Below are positions 57,663 to 64,000 of a stretch of 64,000 bases of DNA, one piece after another. The notes under the pieces are model-generated. The model searched no databases. It was not told the origin of the DNA and saw only the letters and a list, made by a program, of their open reading frames with translations. A program made the translations under genes and the position numbers. How positions within the stretch are numbered: position 1 is the stretch's first letter; the number at the start of each line of letters is the position of its first letter. Origin of the DNA: Peptoniphilus harei (GTDB lineage: Bacteria > Bacillota > Clostridia > Tissierellales > Peptoniphilaceae); the NCBI RefSeq assembly GCF_900454685.1, contig NZ_UATM01000032.1, positions 1,240,001-1,304,000 of the forward strand, given 5' to 3'.

Positions 57663-57968
57663 TTCATCTTCATCTATAAAGTTTAGTCTTTGTAAAACTA
57701 ATTTATATCCATCAGATCCATAGTTTAAAGATCTATTAATTCTAGATATAGTAGCAGTTGAAGCTCCAGTTTCAGTTTCAATTTCATGATAAGTTTTATT
57801 TTTAACTAATAGTTTAACAACCTGAAGTCTTTGTGCAATTGCTTGTAATTCTTTAACTGTACAAATATCTTCAAAGAATCTATAACATTCTTCTAAGTTT
57901 TCAAGTAAAAGAATAGCTTCAAACAATCCATCTACATCTTTATTTTTTAACTTTGAGTCGTAAATCAT
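57651..57968 (-). CDS. yerC: TrpR-like regulator, YerC/YecD family
   Basis: 105 aa helical DNA-binding protein of the Trp-repressor superfamily: LFEAILLLENLEECYRFFEDICTVKELQAIAQRLQVVKLLVKNKTYHEIETETGASTATISRINRSLNYGSDGYKLVL. The helix-turn-helix is YHEIETETGASTATISRINRSL. Its target genes are not known to me. It has its own strong promoter and AGGAGGAG. An inverted repeat ACATAAA-CACCC-TTTATGT lies between promoter and start and could be its operator. Confidence 0.92.
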   Translation of the reverse strand: MIYDSKLKNKDVDGLFEAILLLENLEECYRFFEDICTVKELQAIAQRLQVVKLLVKNKTYHEIETETGASTATISRINRSLNYGSDGYKLVLQRLNFIDEDEEKE

Positions 57969-58006
57969 TGTATCTCCTCCTGACTTTTAGTTTTCTAGCA
58001 TTTAAT

Positions 58007-58062
58007 ACATAAACACCCTTTATGTTCATTAATATATTAACAATTTTACTTGCTAAAGTCAA
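58007..58062 (-). promoter_or_regulatory. yerC promoter and downstream inverted repeat
   Basis: Minus strand: -35 TTGACT (58062-58057), 17-base spacer, extended -10 TGT-TAATAT (58042-58034). The perfect 7-base inverted repeat with a 5-base loop (58025-58007) begins near the expected start site, flanked by TTAAT/ATTAA. Confidence 0.75.
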
Positions 58063-58069
58063 GAAAATA

Positions 58070-58720
58070 TTACTCTTGATAAGGGCTAACTTCACTGATT
58101 CCGCCCTTATTCTTTACATAAAATGATTTGTCTGAAATTTGTGACAAATGAGGATTATGTGTTACCATTATAATTTGTCGGTTAAAAACATTTGACGACT
58201 GTTTCAAAAATTCACCAAGATTGAAAATATAATCATTACTTACGTGCTTCCCAGGCTCGTCTAATATTAAAGGTCCTGATAAGTTAGGTTGATTTTGTTG
58301 TAAGAAAGCAATTCTAAGAGCAAGTGAAATAATGTCTACAACTCCACCACCTCGGGCTATCTCAGGTTTGGTTTTTATACTATAACCTTCAGAATAGTTA
58401 GATTGCACAAAGAATTCGGCTATGGGTACAGATCTTGCTTCAGATAGTTCTATTAAAAACTCAATATCTGTTTCAAAAATAAATTGAAGACATTTTGTAA
58501 CAGTATCTTCAATTTGTCTTTTAGATTGTTCTCGAGCAAATTCAGAGGTTTTTTGAAATAATAGAGATACTTGACTTAAAACTTCACTATATTTCTCTTT
58601 TTCTTCAAGACTTTTTTCGATTTTTTCTAATTGATCCTCTAAAATTTCAATTTTCCCCTCATCATTTAATATCTTATTATTTAATTTATTTAAATTTAAA
58701 TCCAATTCCTTTAGGTCCAA
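58070..58720 (-). CDS. C-terminal half of a split Rad50/SMC-like ATPase
   Basis: 216 aa. Residues 1-75 are coiled coil. Then comes an ABC-type signature region (ARGGGVVDIISLALRIAFLQQ), Walker B in GPLILDEPGKHVSNDYIF and the His loop IIMVTHNPHLS. There is no Walker A, so the protein needs a partner; the N-half encoded 240 bases upstream supplies it. The start is TTG; five bases separate it from the coil gene stop. In this frame the open region extends a little upstream and would read CQGCDF just before the start. The split is between complete reading frames, not a decayed gene. Part of the recA operon. Confidence 0.8.
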   Translation of the reverse strand: MDLKELDLNLNKLNNKILNDEGKIEILEDQLEKIEKSLEEKEKYSEVLSQVSLLFQKTSEFAREQSKRQIEDTVTKCLQFIFETDIEFLIELSEARSVPIAEFFVQSNYSEGYSIKTKPEIARGGGVVDIISLALRIAFLQQNQPNLSGPLILDEPGKHVSNDYIFNLGEFLKQSSNVFNRQIIMVTHNPHLSQISDKSFYVKNKGGISEVSPYQE

Positions 58721-58724
58721 AAAA

Positions 58725-58958
58725 TCACAACCTTGGCATTAAGTCATTGGCTTCGTTAAAAAGCTTATCAATTTCATTTTTTAAATTAGATATTTCCTTT
58801 TCTAGATCTTCTGGTTTAATACCTAGTTTTTCAATTTCAAGTAAAATATCTTTTTTTTGAGAATTTAATTGTTCAAGTCTCGCCTCAGACTTATACTTCA
58901 TATTTTTTAGTCTGTCTAATTCTTCTTTTAAATTTTTTAAATTTTCTTCATAATTCAT
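58725..58958 (-). CDS. Small coiled-coil protein between the Rad50-like halves
   Basis: 77 aa, highly charged and almost all helical (KNLKEELDRLKNMKYKSEARLEQLNSQKKDILLEIEKLGIKPEDLEKEISNLKNEIDKLF), with no domain I recognise. Its ATG follows the N-half stop with no gap, and its TGA is five bases before the C-half start. It likely forms part of the return coil of the split Rad50-like ATPase, either as a separate subunit or, if ribosomes shift +1 at its end, fused to the C-half. Being so tightly packed, it is unlikely to be a chance frame. Confidence 0.7.
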   Translation of the reverse strand: MNYEENLKNLKEELDRLKNMKYKSEARLEQLNSQKKDILLEIEKLGIKPEDLEKEISNLKNEIDKLFNEANDLMPRL

Positions 58959-60410
58959 TTAATCATTCCTCAAGTGGTATTTTATATGCTCAATGGATTC
59001 ATCATTTATTTCACTATAGCAGAAAGGACAAACCCCAATCTCTAGAATAGTATTTTCATAAGATTCAGTATAATTTTTTATACTACTCTCAATATCTTTA
59101 AGATTATTATTTTCTAATTTATAATTATTTTTTATTCTTTCCAAATTACTAGAAAAGTCTTTTAACAACATGAAAGACCTTATCTTTTCATTTAACTCAT
59201 TAGATATTTCTTCAATATTTGTATTATTATCAAAAGCTTTAATGTAATTATATCCATAATTTAATTTGTCAGTAACTTTTGATAGGATTTCCTTTTCTGA
59301 ATAAAGTTTAAAATATAAGCTTATTTTATCTTCTAAAAAACTAACGATATCAGTAAGTCTTACTTCATTCTTAAATAAATCTAGATTATTTTTAGTTTTA
59401 TTAATTAAATCAGTGTTAGACTTATATTGCTTATAAAGGCTTGTATATGAGTTTAATTTAGCTTGCTTGTATTCAATCTCTTTAGATTTTTTATATAAAA
59501 TATCAATATCATTTAACTTCTCTAAGTTTTGTGATAAAATTTTTGCTTCCGAATCAGTTTTATTAAGCTTTGATAAATAAGATTCATAGGCATTACACTT
59601 AATTAAATTGGCTTCAATTTTTGGGAGTGTATTTTCAATAGTTTCTACATTGCTAAATTTTTCAATAAAGCCATTAACTTTTTCTATCTCAAAACTATTT
59701 ATATCGTATCTTTCTTTCAAGCTAGATGCTAAATTTAGTTTGTCATTTAGAACTGCAATCTTTTCTCTAATTTCGGAGATCTTTTCGAATTTTTCTTTAT
59801 AGTTTTTTATATAGTCATATTCTTTTAATTGGTCTTTTATATTGTCTCTATTGGATCTTAGATCTTCTACTTCTTGATTAATTCTTTTATTATCTCTTAC
59901 AACAGTTCTAAGAGCATCATCGACATAGTTAACTCCAATAAGCCTTCCTATTGCAGAAGCCCTCAATGAAGCTTGTTCATTAAGTAGAAAAGGCCCATCT
60001 AATTGTTCAGCTATATTTAAAATGCTTTTGTTATTGGAATTATCAAGTGAGACCTTGTACATCTGAGTTGCATCTGTTATTTCTTTTGGTACATCTAATC
60101 CAAAGCCCTCAAATCGCATTTCTTCACCTTGAGCATCAAGTAGATAATATGAATTTTTTGAAGGAGTTCTAGATCTTTCTACAACTACTCCATTGGAGAA
60201 AACAATTTTAACGGAGACATCCTTCTCTCCTTGTCTAATAAAATAGTCTCCTCTGGGCTCATTATAAAGGGCCCATTTCATTGCCCTTAAGATAGCAGTT
60301 TTTCCAGCATCAGAATTTCCCAAGATAACGTTTAGGCCTCTGTCAAATTCAATCTCTGTATGACTGTGAGACTGAAAATTTATAAGTTCAATTTTTTTTA
60401 TATAAATCAT
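58959..60410 (-). CDS. N-terminal half of a split Rad50/SMC-like ATPase with terminal CPxC motif
   Basis: 483 aa. Residues 1-150 hold the ATPase N-lobe: IELINFQSHSHTEIEFDRGLNVILGNSDAGKTAILRAMKWALYNEPRGDYFIRQG, with Walker A at 31-38. A coiled coil of about 300 residues follows and the protein ends with CPFC (461-464) and 19 more residues, as in a Rad50 zinc hook cut at its tip. There is no signature motif or Walker B; these are in the gene at 58070-58720. Its start overlaps the Mre11-like gene by 4 bases. Role in DNA-end processing inferred from partner and recA context. Confidence 0.85.
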   Translation of the reverse strand: MIYIKKIELINFQSHSHTEIEFDRGLNVILGNSDAGKTAILRAMKWALYNEPRGDYFIRQGEKDVSVKIVFSNGVVVERSRTPSKNSYYLLDAQGEEMRFEGFGLDVPKEITDATQMYKVSLDNSNNKSILNIAEQLDGPFLLNEQASLRASAIGRLIGVNYVDDALRTVVRDNKRINQEVEDLRSNRDNIKDQLKEYDYIKNYKEKFEKISEIREKIAVLNDKLNLASSLKERYDINSFEIEKVNGFIEKFSNVETIENTLPKIEANLIKCNAYESYLSKLNKTDSEAKILSQNLEKLNDIDILYKKSKEIEYKQAKLNSYTSLYKQYKSNTDLINKTKNNLDLFKNEVRLTDIVSFLEDKISLYFKLYSEKEILSKVTDKLNYGYNYIKAFDNNTNIEEISNELNEKIRSFMLLKDFSSNLERIKNNYKLENNNLKDIESSIKNYTESYENTILEIGVCPFCYSEINDESIEHIKYHLRND

Positions 60411-61387
60411 GAGTATCTACCCTCATTAATTTGAGCTTCCTCTACCCTTTTAAGGGCTTCTTTTTTTATTTCTTCACTTATATTATCACTTTTAGAAATC
60501 CTTAAAAGCAATTCGAAAATATCAAGACTCTTATAATTTGTGGAAGCTTCGATACTTTCTTTAAATTCTGCCATTTTTATTCCCTTAAATTGATGTCTTT
60601 CCATTTCTGACCTATCAAGAACTTCTTCACCGGGCTTGGCAGATTTAAGATATCTTTCTTTTATTTCAATTTTGTCGTCTAAGGTAATAATATCCACCTT
60701 AGGCTTTCTTTTAATTTCTATTTTGGAGTTTGAAATTCTAATTAAGGCACCTGGATTTACAAAAAATTTGTCATCAAGCTCCTGAGTTTTAAATCCAAAA
60801 TGGTAATGTCCCCCTAAGGTTATATCTGCTTTTGTGTCTCTAATATCATCTATAAGTGTATGAGAAACCTCCTTAATAAAAGGTTTGTCAATTAAAAAAC
60901 CATGTGTCATATGTATTGCATACTTACATGAGTCATCAACTTCGTCGACTATATAGTTGTTTCTATTGGAGACTTCATCCATAGAATATATATAAGGAGA
61001 CCCAGTTAATTGAACTCGTAGATTATCCTTTTCTAGGATAATCTTTTTGTAATTTACAAGATTCATAATTCCTAAATTGCATAGAAGCCCTAACATGGTT
61101 CTATCTAAGGTGTCAGGGTTGTGACCGAAAATGTCATGGTTTCCACTTATTATGTATATAGGAACACCGTAGGATTGAAAAATTTTTGCAAAATCGGAGA
61201 CGATGGAGACAGAAACATCAGGTCTGTCAAATAAATCGCCTCCATGTAATACAAAATCAATTTTTTCTTCTTGAATAATACTTGAAATTTCTTTTAATTT
61301 TTCTTTTAAAGTTTCACAGTAATCATCTAGTCTGTTCTTTGGACTAGTTCCCCTAATGTGAGTATCTGTTAAATAAAGTAATTTCAA
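60407..61387 (-). CDS. Mre11/SbcD-like metallophosphoesterase
   Basis: 326 aa. Nuclease-type calcineurin motifs are complete: LYLTDTHIRG, LHGGDLFDRPDVSVS, ISGNHDIFGHNPDTLDR, HMTHGFL and LGGHYHFGFK. The C-terminal 80 residues (EVLDRSEMERHQFKGIKMAEFKESIEA) are helical, like the capping/Rad50-contact part of Mre11. The gene starts four bases after the recA stop and overlaps the Rad50-like N-half by 4 bases, so the three are one transcript. It differs clearly from the YhaO-like nuclease at 10526-11545. Endo- or exonuclease activity is inferred. Confidence 0.87.
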   Translation of the reverse strand: MKLLYLTDTHIRGTSPKNRLDDYCETLKEKLKEISSIIQEEKIDFVLHGGDLFDRPDVSVSIVSDFAKIFQSYGVPIYIISGNHDIFGHNPDTLDRTMLGLLCNLGIMNLVNYKKIILEKDNLRVQLTGSPYIYSMDEVSNRNNYIVDEVDDSCKYAIHMTHGFLIDKPFIKEVSHTLIDDIRDTKADITLGGHYHFGFKTQELDDKFFVNPGALIRISNSKIEIKRKPKVDIITLDDKIEIKERYLKSAKPGEEVLDRSEMERHQFKGIKMAEFKESIEASTNYKSLDIFELLLRISKSDNISEEIKKEALKRVEEAQINEGRYS

Positions 61388-61391
61388 TAAA

Positions 61392-62450
61392 TCACGCCTT
61401 ATTCTTCATTAGTAGTTGATGTATCTTCTTCATTTTTTTCATCATCAGGAAGTAGTTATAGTAAACTCTTACTTTATGATCGATTTCTTTTAATATATCT
61501 GGATTTTCTTCTAAGAAATCCTTAGCATTTTCTCTACCTTGACCTAGTCTTTCCTCTCCATAAGAATACCAAGCTCCAGCTTTTTTAACAATATCAGCTT
61601 CGGCAGCAACGTCAAGAATATTTCCTACACTAGAAATTCCCTTACCATACATAATATCAAATTCTGCTTGCCTAAATGGTGGAGCAATCTTATTTTTAAC
61701 AACCTTAACCCTTACTCTATTACCAATAATTTCATCACCTTTTTTGATGTTTTCAGACTTTCTAATATCAAGTCTTACAGATGAGTAAAATTTAAGGGCC
61801 CTACCACCAGTAGTAGTTTCAGGGTTACCAAACATTATTCCAACCTTTTCTCTAAGTTGGTTAATAAAAACAACTGTACACTTTGATTTATTAATTGCTC
61901 CTGTTAATTTTCTTAGAGCTTGAGACATAAGTCTTGCTTGAAGTCCTATTTGTGCTGCTCCCATATCTCCATCTATTTCTGCTTTTGGAACAAGAGCTGC
62001 AACAGAATCTATTATTATTAAATCAACTGCATTAGATCTTACAAGGGCTTCTGTTATTTCTAAGGCTTGTTCACCAGTATCAGGTTGAGAAATAATTAGA
62101 TTTTCAACGTCGACACCAAGGTTTTTTGCATATCCAGGGTCAAGAGCGTGTTCTGCATCTATAAAAGCTCCTGTACCGTCCATTTTTTGAGCTTCAGCTA
62201 ACATATGAAGCGCCAAAGTAGTTTTACCTGAAGATTCAGGACCATAAACTTCAATAATTCTTCCCTTTGGTATACCGCCAATTCCAAGGGCAATATCCAG
62301 GGCAAGTGATCCTGTTGGAATAGCATCAATGTCAAGCTTTACATCGTCTCCAAGAATCATTACGGATCCTTCACCATATTGTTTTTCTATTTTTGATAAA
62401 ACATTGTGAAGAGCTTCTTGTTTTTCTTTACTTAAATTGCTTTCTTTCAT
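61392..62450 (-). CDS. recA: Recombinase RecA
   Basis: 352 aa. It shows the RecA set: [49 protein letters not shown] (Walker A), [40 protein letters not shown] (Walker B), the MAW-like loop region L1/L2 ([49 protein letters not shown]) and [14 protein letters not shown]. It drives strand exchange and stimulates LexA cleavage. It lies two bases after cinA, with no separate promoter or SOS box visible, so it probably depends on a promoter upstream of the window edge or inside cinA. Confidence 0.98.
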   Translation of the reverse strand: MKESNLSKEKQEALHNVLSKIEKQYGEGSVMILGDDVKLDIDAIPTGSLALDIALGIGGIPKGRIIEVYGPESSGKTTLALHMLAEAQKMDGTGAFIDAEHALDPGYAKNLGVDVENLIISQPDTGEQALEITEALVRSNAVDLIIIDSVAALVPKAEIDGDMGAAQIGLQARLMSQALRKLTGAINKSKCTVVFINQLREKVGIMFGNPETTTGGRALKFYSSVRLDIRKSENIKKGDEIIGNRVRVKVVKNKIAPPFRQAEFDIMYGKGISSVGNILDVAAEADIVKKAGAWYSYGEERLGQGRENAKDFLEENPDILKEIDHKVRVYYNYFLMMKKMKKIHQLLMKNKA

Positions 62451-62452
62451 AA

Positions 62453-63688
62453 TTACTCCTTAAAATTTTTCCTTAGTAAATAAAGAATTTGTGATAAAGT
62501 CCTATTTACTGTGCTTCTGCGAATTTTATTTCTATCTCCTGAGAAGAAATAATGTTTAGTATTATAATTATCTTCACCAAAATATATACATGTGAAGACA
62601 TTTCCTACTTCAGTTTCAGATGAATTTGGTCCTGCTTCACCAGTAGTTGAAACTCCAATATTAGCTTGAGTTCTTTCTTTTACACCCTTAGCCATTTCAT
62701 ATGCAGTATTTTCACTTATTGCTCCAAACTTATCTAAAGTTTCTTTAGATACATTTAAGTTTTTATTTTTGGAACTATTTGAATAAGTTACAAAAGAGGA
62801 CTCTAAAACATTTGATGCACCACTTACATCAGTAATTGCAGATGCCATCATACCACCAGTTATTGATTCGGCAAAAGAGATTTTTAAGTTATTTTTCTTT
62901 AAAATATCCACAATCTGTTTTGAAACATCCTCATTATTTTCAGAATATATATGAGTTGTAAACTCCTTATATAGAGAATTTATAGTCTGTTCTATAGAAG
63001 ATTGTAACATATATTTTTCTTGACTTTTACCAATAATCTTGACTTCAGTATGTGTTCCATGGGCAAAAGTATTTATAGAAATACTCTTGTCAAGAAAATT
63101 CATCTTCCTTATTCTATCTTCGATTATGGATTCTCCAAGTCCAATAATATCAATAGATTTAACCATTATATTGTCCTTTGTAAAGGATTTGTTTGAAAAA
63201 TAATAGTCTAGCATTGGTTCCATTTCGTTGGGAGGTCCTGGAAGTAAGATTATTTTTTTATTGTCAAATTCAATGTATTCACCTAGGGCTACTCCCCACA
63301 TGTTTTCTATTTTTTCTGATCCTTCAATAAGCATAACCTGCTTTAGGTTATTAGGTGTCATATTTCTACCAAGTCTATTAAATCTATCTTCCATTTTTTG
63401 TTTCTCATCTTCATCAATGTAGACTCTTCTATTTAAAAACTTGGCAACAGCATCTCTTGTTAAATCATCTTCTGTTGGTCCTAGACCACCACATATAACA
63501 ATTAGGTCAGATTTTTTAGAAAGATATTTTAATTCTTCTACAATGTCATCTAATCCATCATCTACAGATACTTGTCTAATAACGTCTATTCCCATATCAG
63601 TTAGTTTTTCTGATATGTATTTTGAGTTAGTATTGGTAATGGATCCAATTAAGATCTCTGTACCAACTGTAAGAATACTTGCTTTCAT
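62453..63688 (-). CDS. cinA: CinA: nicotinamide-nucleotide amidase with MoCF-like domain
   Basis: 411 aa, the standard two-domain CinA. N-terminal MoaB/MoCF-like domain: [45 protein letters not shown] and [13 protein letters not shown]-terminal amidase domain (about 255-411): [48 protein letters not shown] and [20 protein letters not shown]. The C-terminal domain hydrolyses NMN amide; the motif [10 protein letters not shown] differs slightly from the usual SxTGxAGP. It sits between pgsA and recA, the widespread Firmicute order. Confidence 0.96.
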   Translation of the reverse strand: MKASILTVGTEILIGSITNTNSKYISEKLTDMGIDVIRQVSVDDGLDDIVEELKYLSKKSDLIVICGGLGPTEDDLTRDAVAKFLNRRVYIDEDEKQKMEDRFNRLGRNMTPNNLKQVMLIEGSEKIENMWGVALGEYIEFDNKKIILLPGPPNEMEPMLDYYFSNKSFTKDNIMVKSIDIIGLGESIIEDRIRKMNFLDKSISINTFAHGTHTEVKIIGKSQEKYMLQSSIEQTINSLYKEFTTHIYSENNEDVSKQIVDILKKNNLKISFAESITGGMMASAITDVSGASNVLESSFVTYSNSSKNKNLNVSKETLDKFGAISENTAYEMAKGVKERTQANIGVSTTGEAGPNSSETEVGNVFTCIYFGEDNYNTKHYFFSGDRNKIRRSTVNRTLSQILYLLRKNFKE

Positions 63689-63696
63689 AAATCTCC

Positions 63697-64000
63697 TTAA
63701 ATGTTTTCTAGGTCTAAAACTTTTTTATTTTTAATTAAATAATCCGCTCCAGAAATAACAGTAAAGATTACAGCTAAGTAAAAAACTATCATTCCAGGAG
63801 TTTTAAAATCTTCTAATCCTGTTAAGAGTAAAATATTTGAAATAAGCTGTGTAACAGTTTTAAATTTTCCTAAAGGACTGGCAGCTATAGTGATATTTTC
63901 TGATGCCGCAATAATTCTAAAACCAGTAATTGTAAATTCTCTTGCTATAATAATGATTACGCCCCAAGCTGGCATCTCACCAGTACTAACTAGCATAATC
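63697..64000 (-). CDS. pgsA: CDP-diacylglycerol-glycerol-3-phosphate 3-phosphatidyltransferase, C-terminal part
   Basis: The last 101 codons of a gene that begins beyond the window edge on this strand. The sequence IMLVSTGEMPAWGVIIIIAREFTITGFRIIAASENITIAASPLGKFKTVTQLI and two hydrophobic helices at the end match PgsA, which makes phosphatidylglycerol phosphate. Position before cinA and recA agrees. The CDP-alcohol motif itself lies in the missing N-terminal part, so the call rests on the C-terminal pattern and context. Confidence 0.9.
   Translation of the reverse strand, partial: IMLVSTGEMPAWGVIIIIAREFTITGFRIIAASENITIAASPLGKFKTVTQLISNILLLTGLEDFKTPGMIVFYLAVIFTVISGADYLIKNKKVLDLENI

Overview
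The window is AT-rich, densely coded DNA from a Gram-positive anaerobe of low GC content. Firmicute-type features include gatCAB, sepF, ylmH, lexA beside a yneA-like gene, rny, rqcH, yerC and the pgsA-cinA-recA order. Two S-layer-homology (SLH) proteins, a copper-amine-oxidase-like stalk-domain protein and very low GC fit the Tissierellia/Peptoniphilaceae (Anaerococcus, Peptoniphilus, Finegoldia and relatives). That placement is inference from gene content. No tRNA, rRNA, insertion sequence, prophage or CRISPR array was seen.

Layout. (1) 1-6735: a tightly overlapping shikimate/chorismate/pABA operon (end of aroA, aroC, a chorismate mutase-AroE-AroK fusion, type II dehydroquinase, PabA-PabB fusion, DAHP synthase, PabC), closed by a terminator. 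(2) 6833-14992: ybaK, a phosphohexomutase, a PfkB-fold protein that has lost its catalytic Asp, an isochorismatase-fold hydrolase, then a YhaO/YhaN-like nuclease-ATPase pair, a phosphoesterase and a frameshifted CYTH gene. (3) 15056-22372: PEP synthase, a minus-strand trio (CC/Se-family protein, cupin, precorrin-2-dehydrogenase-like protein), then two paralogous SLH proteins. (4) 22388-30489: tcdA, then pcrA-ligA-gatCAB. (5) 30558-31813 (minus): split ThrE-type exporter. (6) 31921-40863: long der-plsY-gpsA / hlyD-like-yggS-sepF-ylmH-lspA-rluD-FAD-protein run. (7) 40944-49027: miaB (frameshifted), mutS, mutL, miaA, ynbB-like. (8) 49397-57631: CodA-like deaminase, lexA and divergent yneA-like gene, rny, xer, stalk-domain protein, rqcH. 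(9) 57651-64000 (minus): yerC, then an operon read pgsA-cinA-recA-Mre11-like-Rad50-like, in which the Rad50-like ATPase is divided into an N-half with a terminal CPxC, a small coiled-coil protein and a C-half.

Most notable: the split Rad50/Mre11-like module directly downstream of recA, with an out-of-frame CxxC sequence at the junction to the C-half; a CodA homologue with Ser in place of the Asp that discriminates against 5-methylcytosine; the three-domain chorismate mutase-AroE-AroK protein; a PfkB pseudokinase candidate; and two single-base frameshifts in A-runs (CYTH gene and miaB), which may be sequencing errors, real decay or recoding.

Promoters are mostly sigma-A type, many with an extended -10 (TGnTATAAT). 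TTG or GTG starts are common. All functions are read from motifs and gene order by eye; no database search was run.
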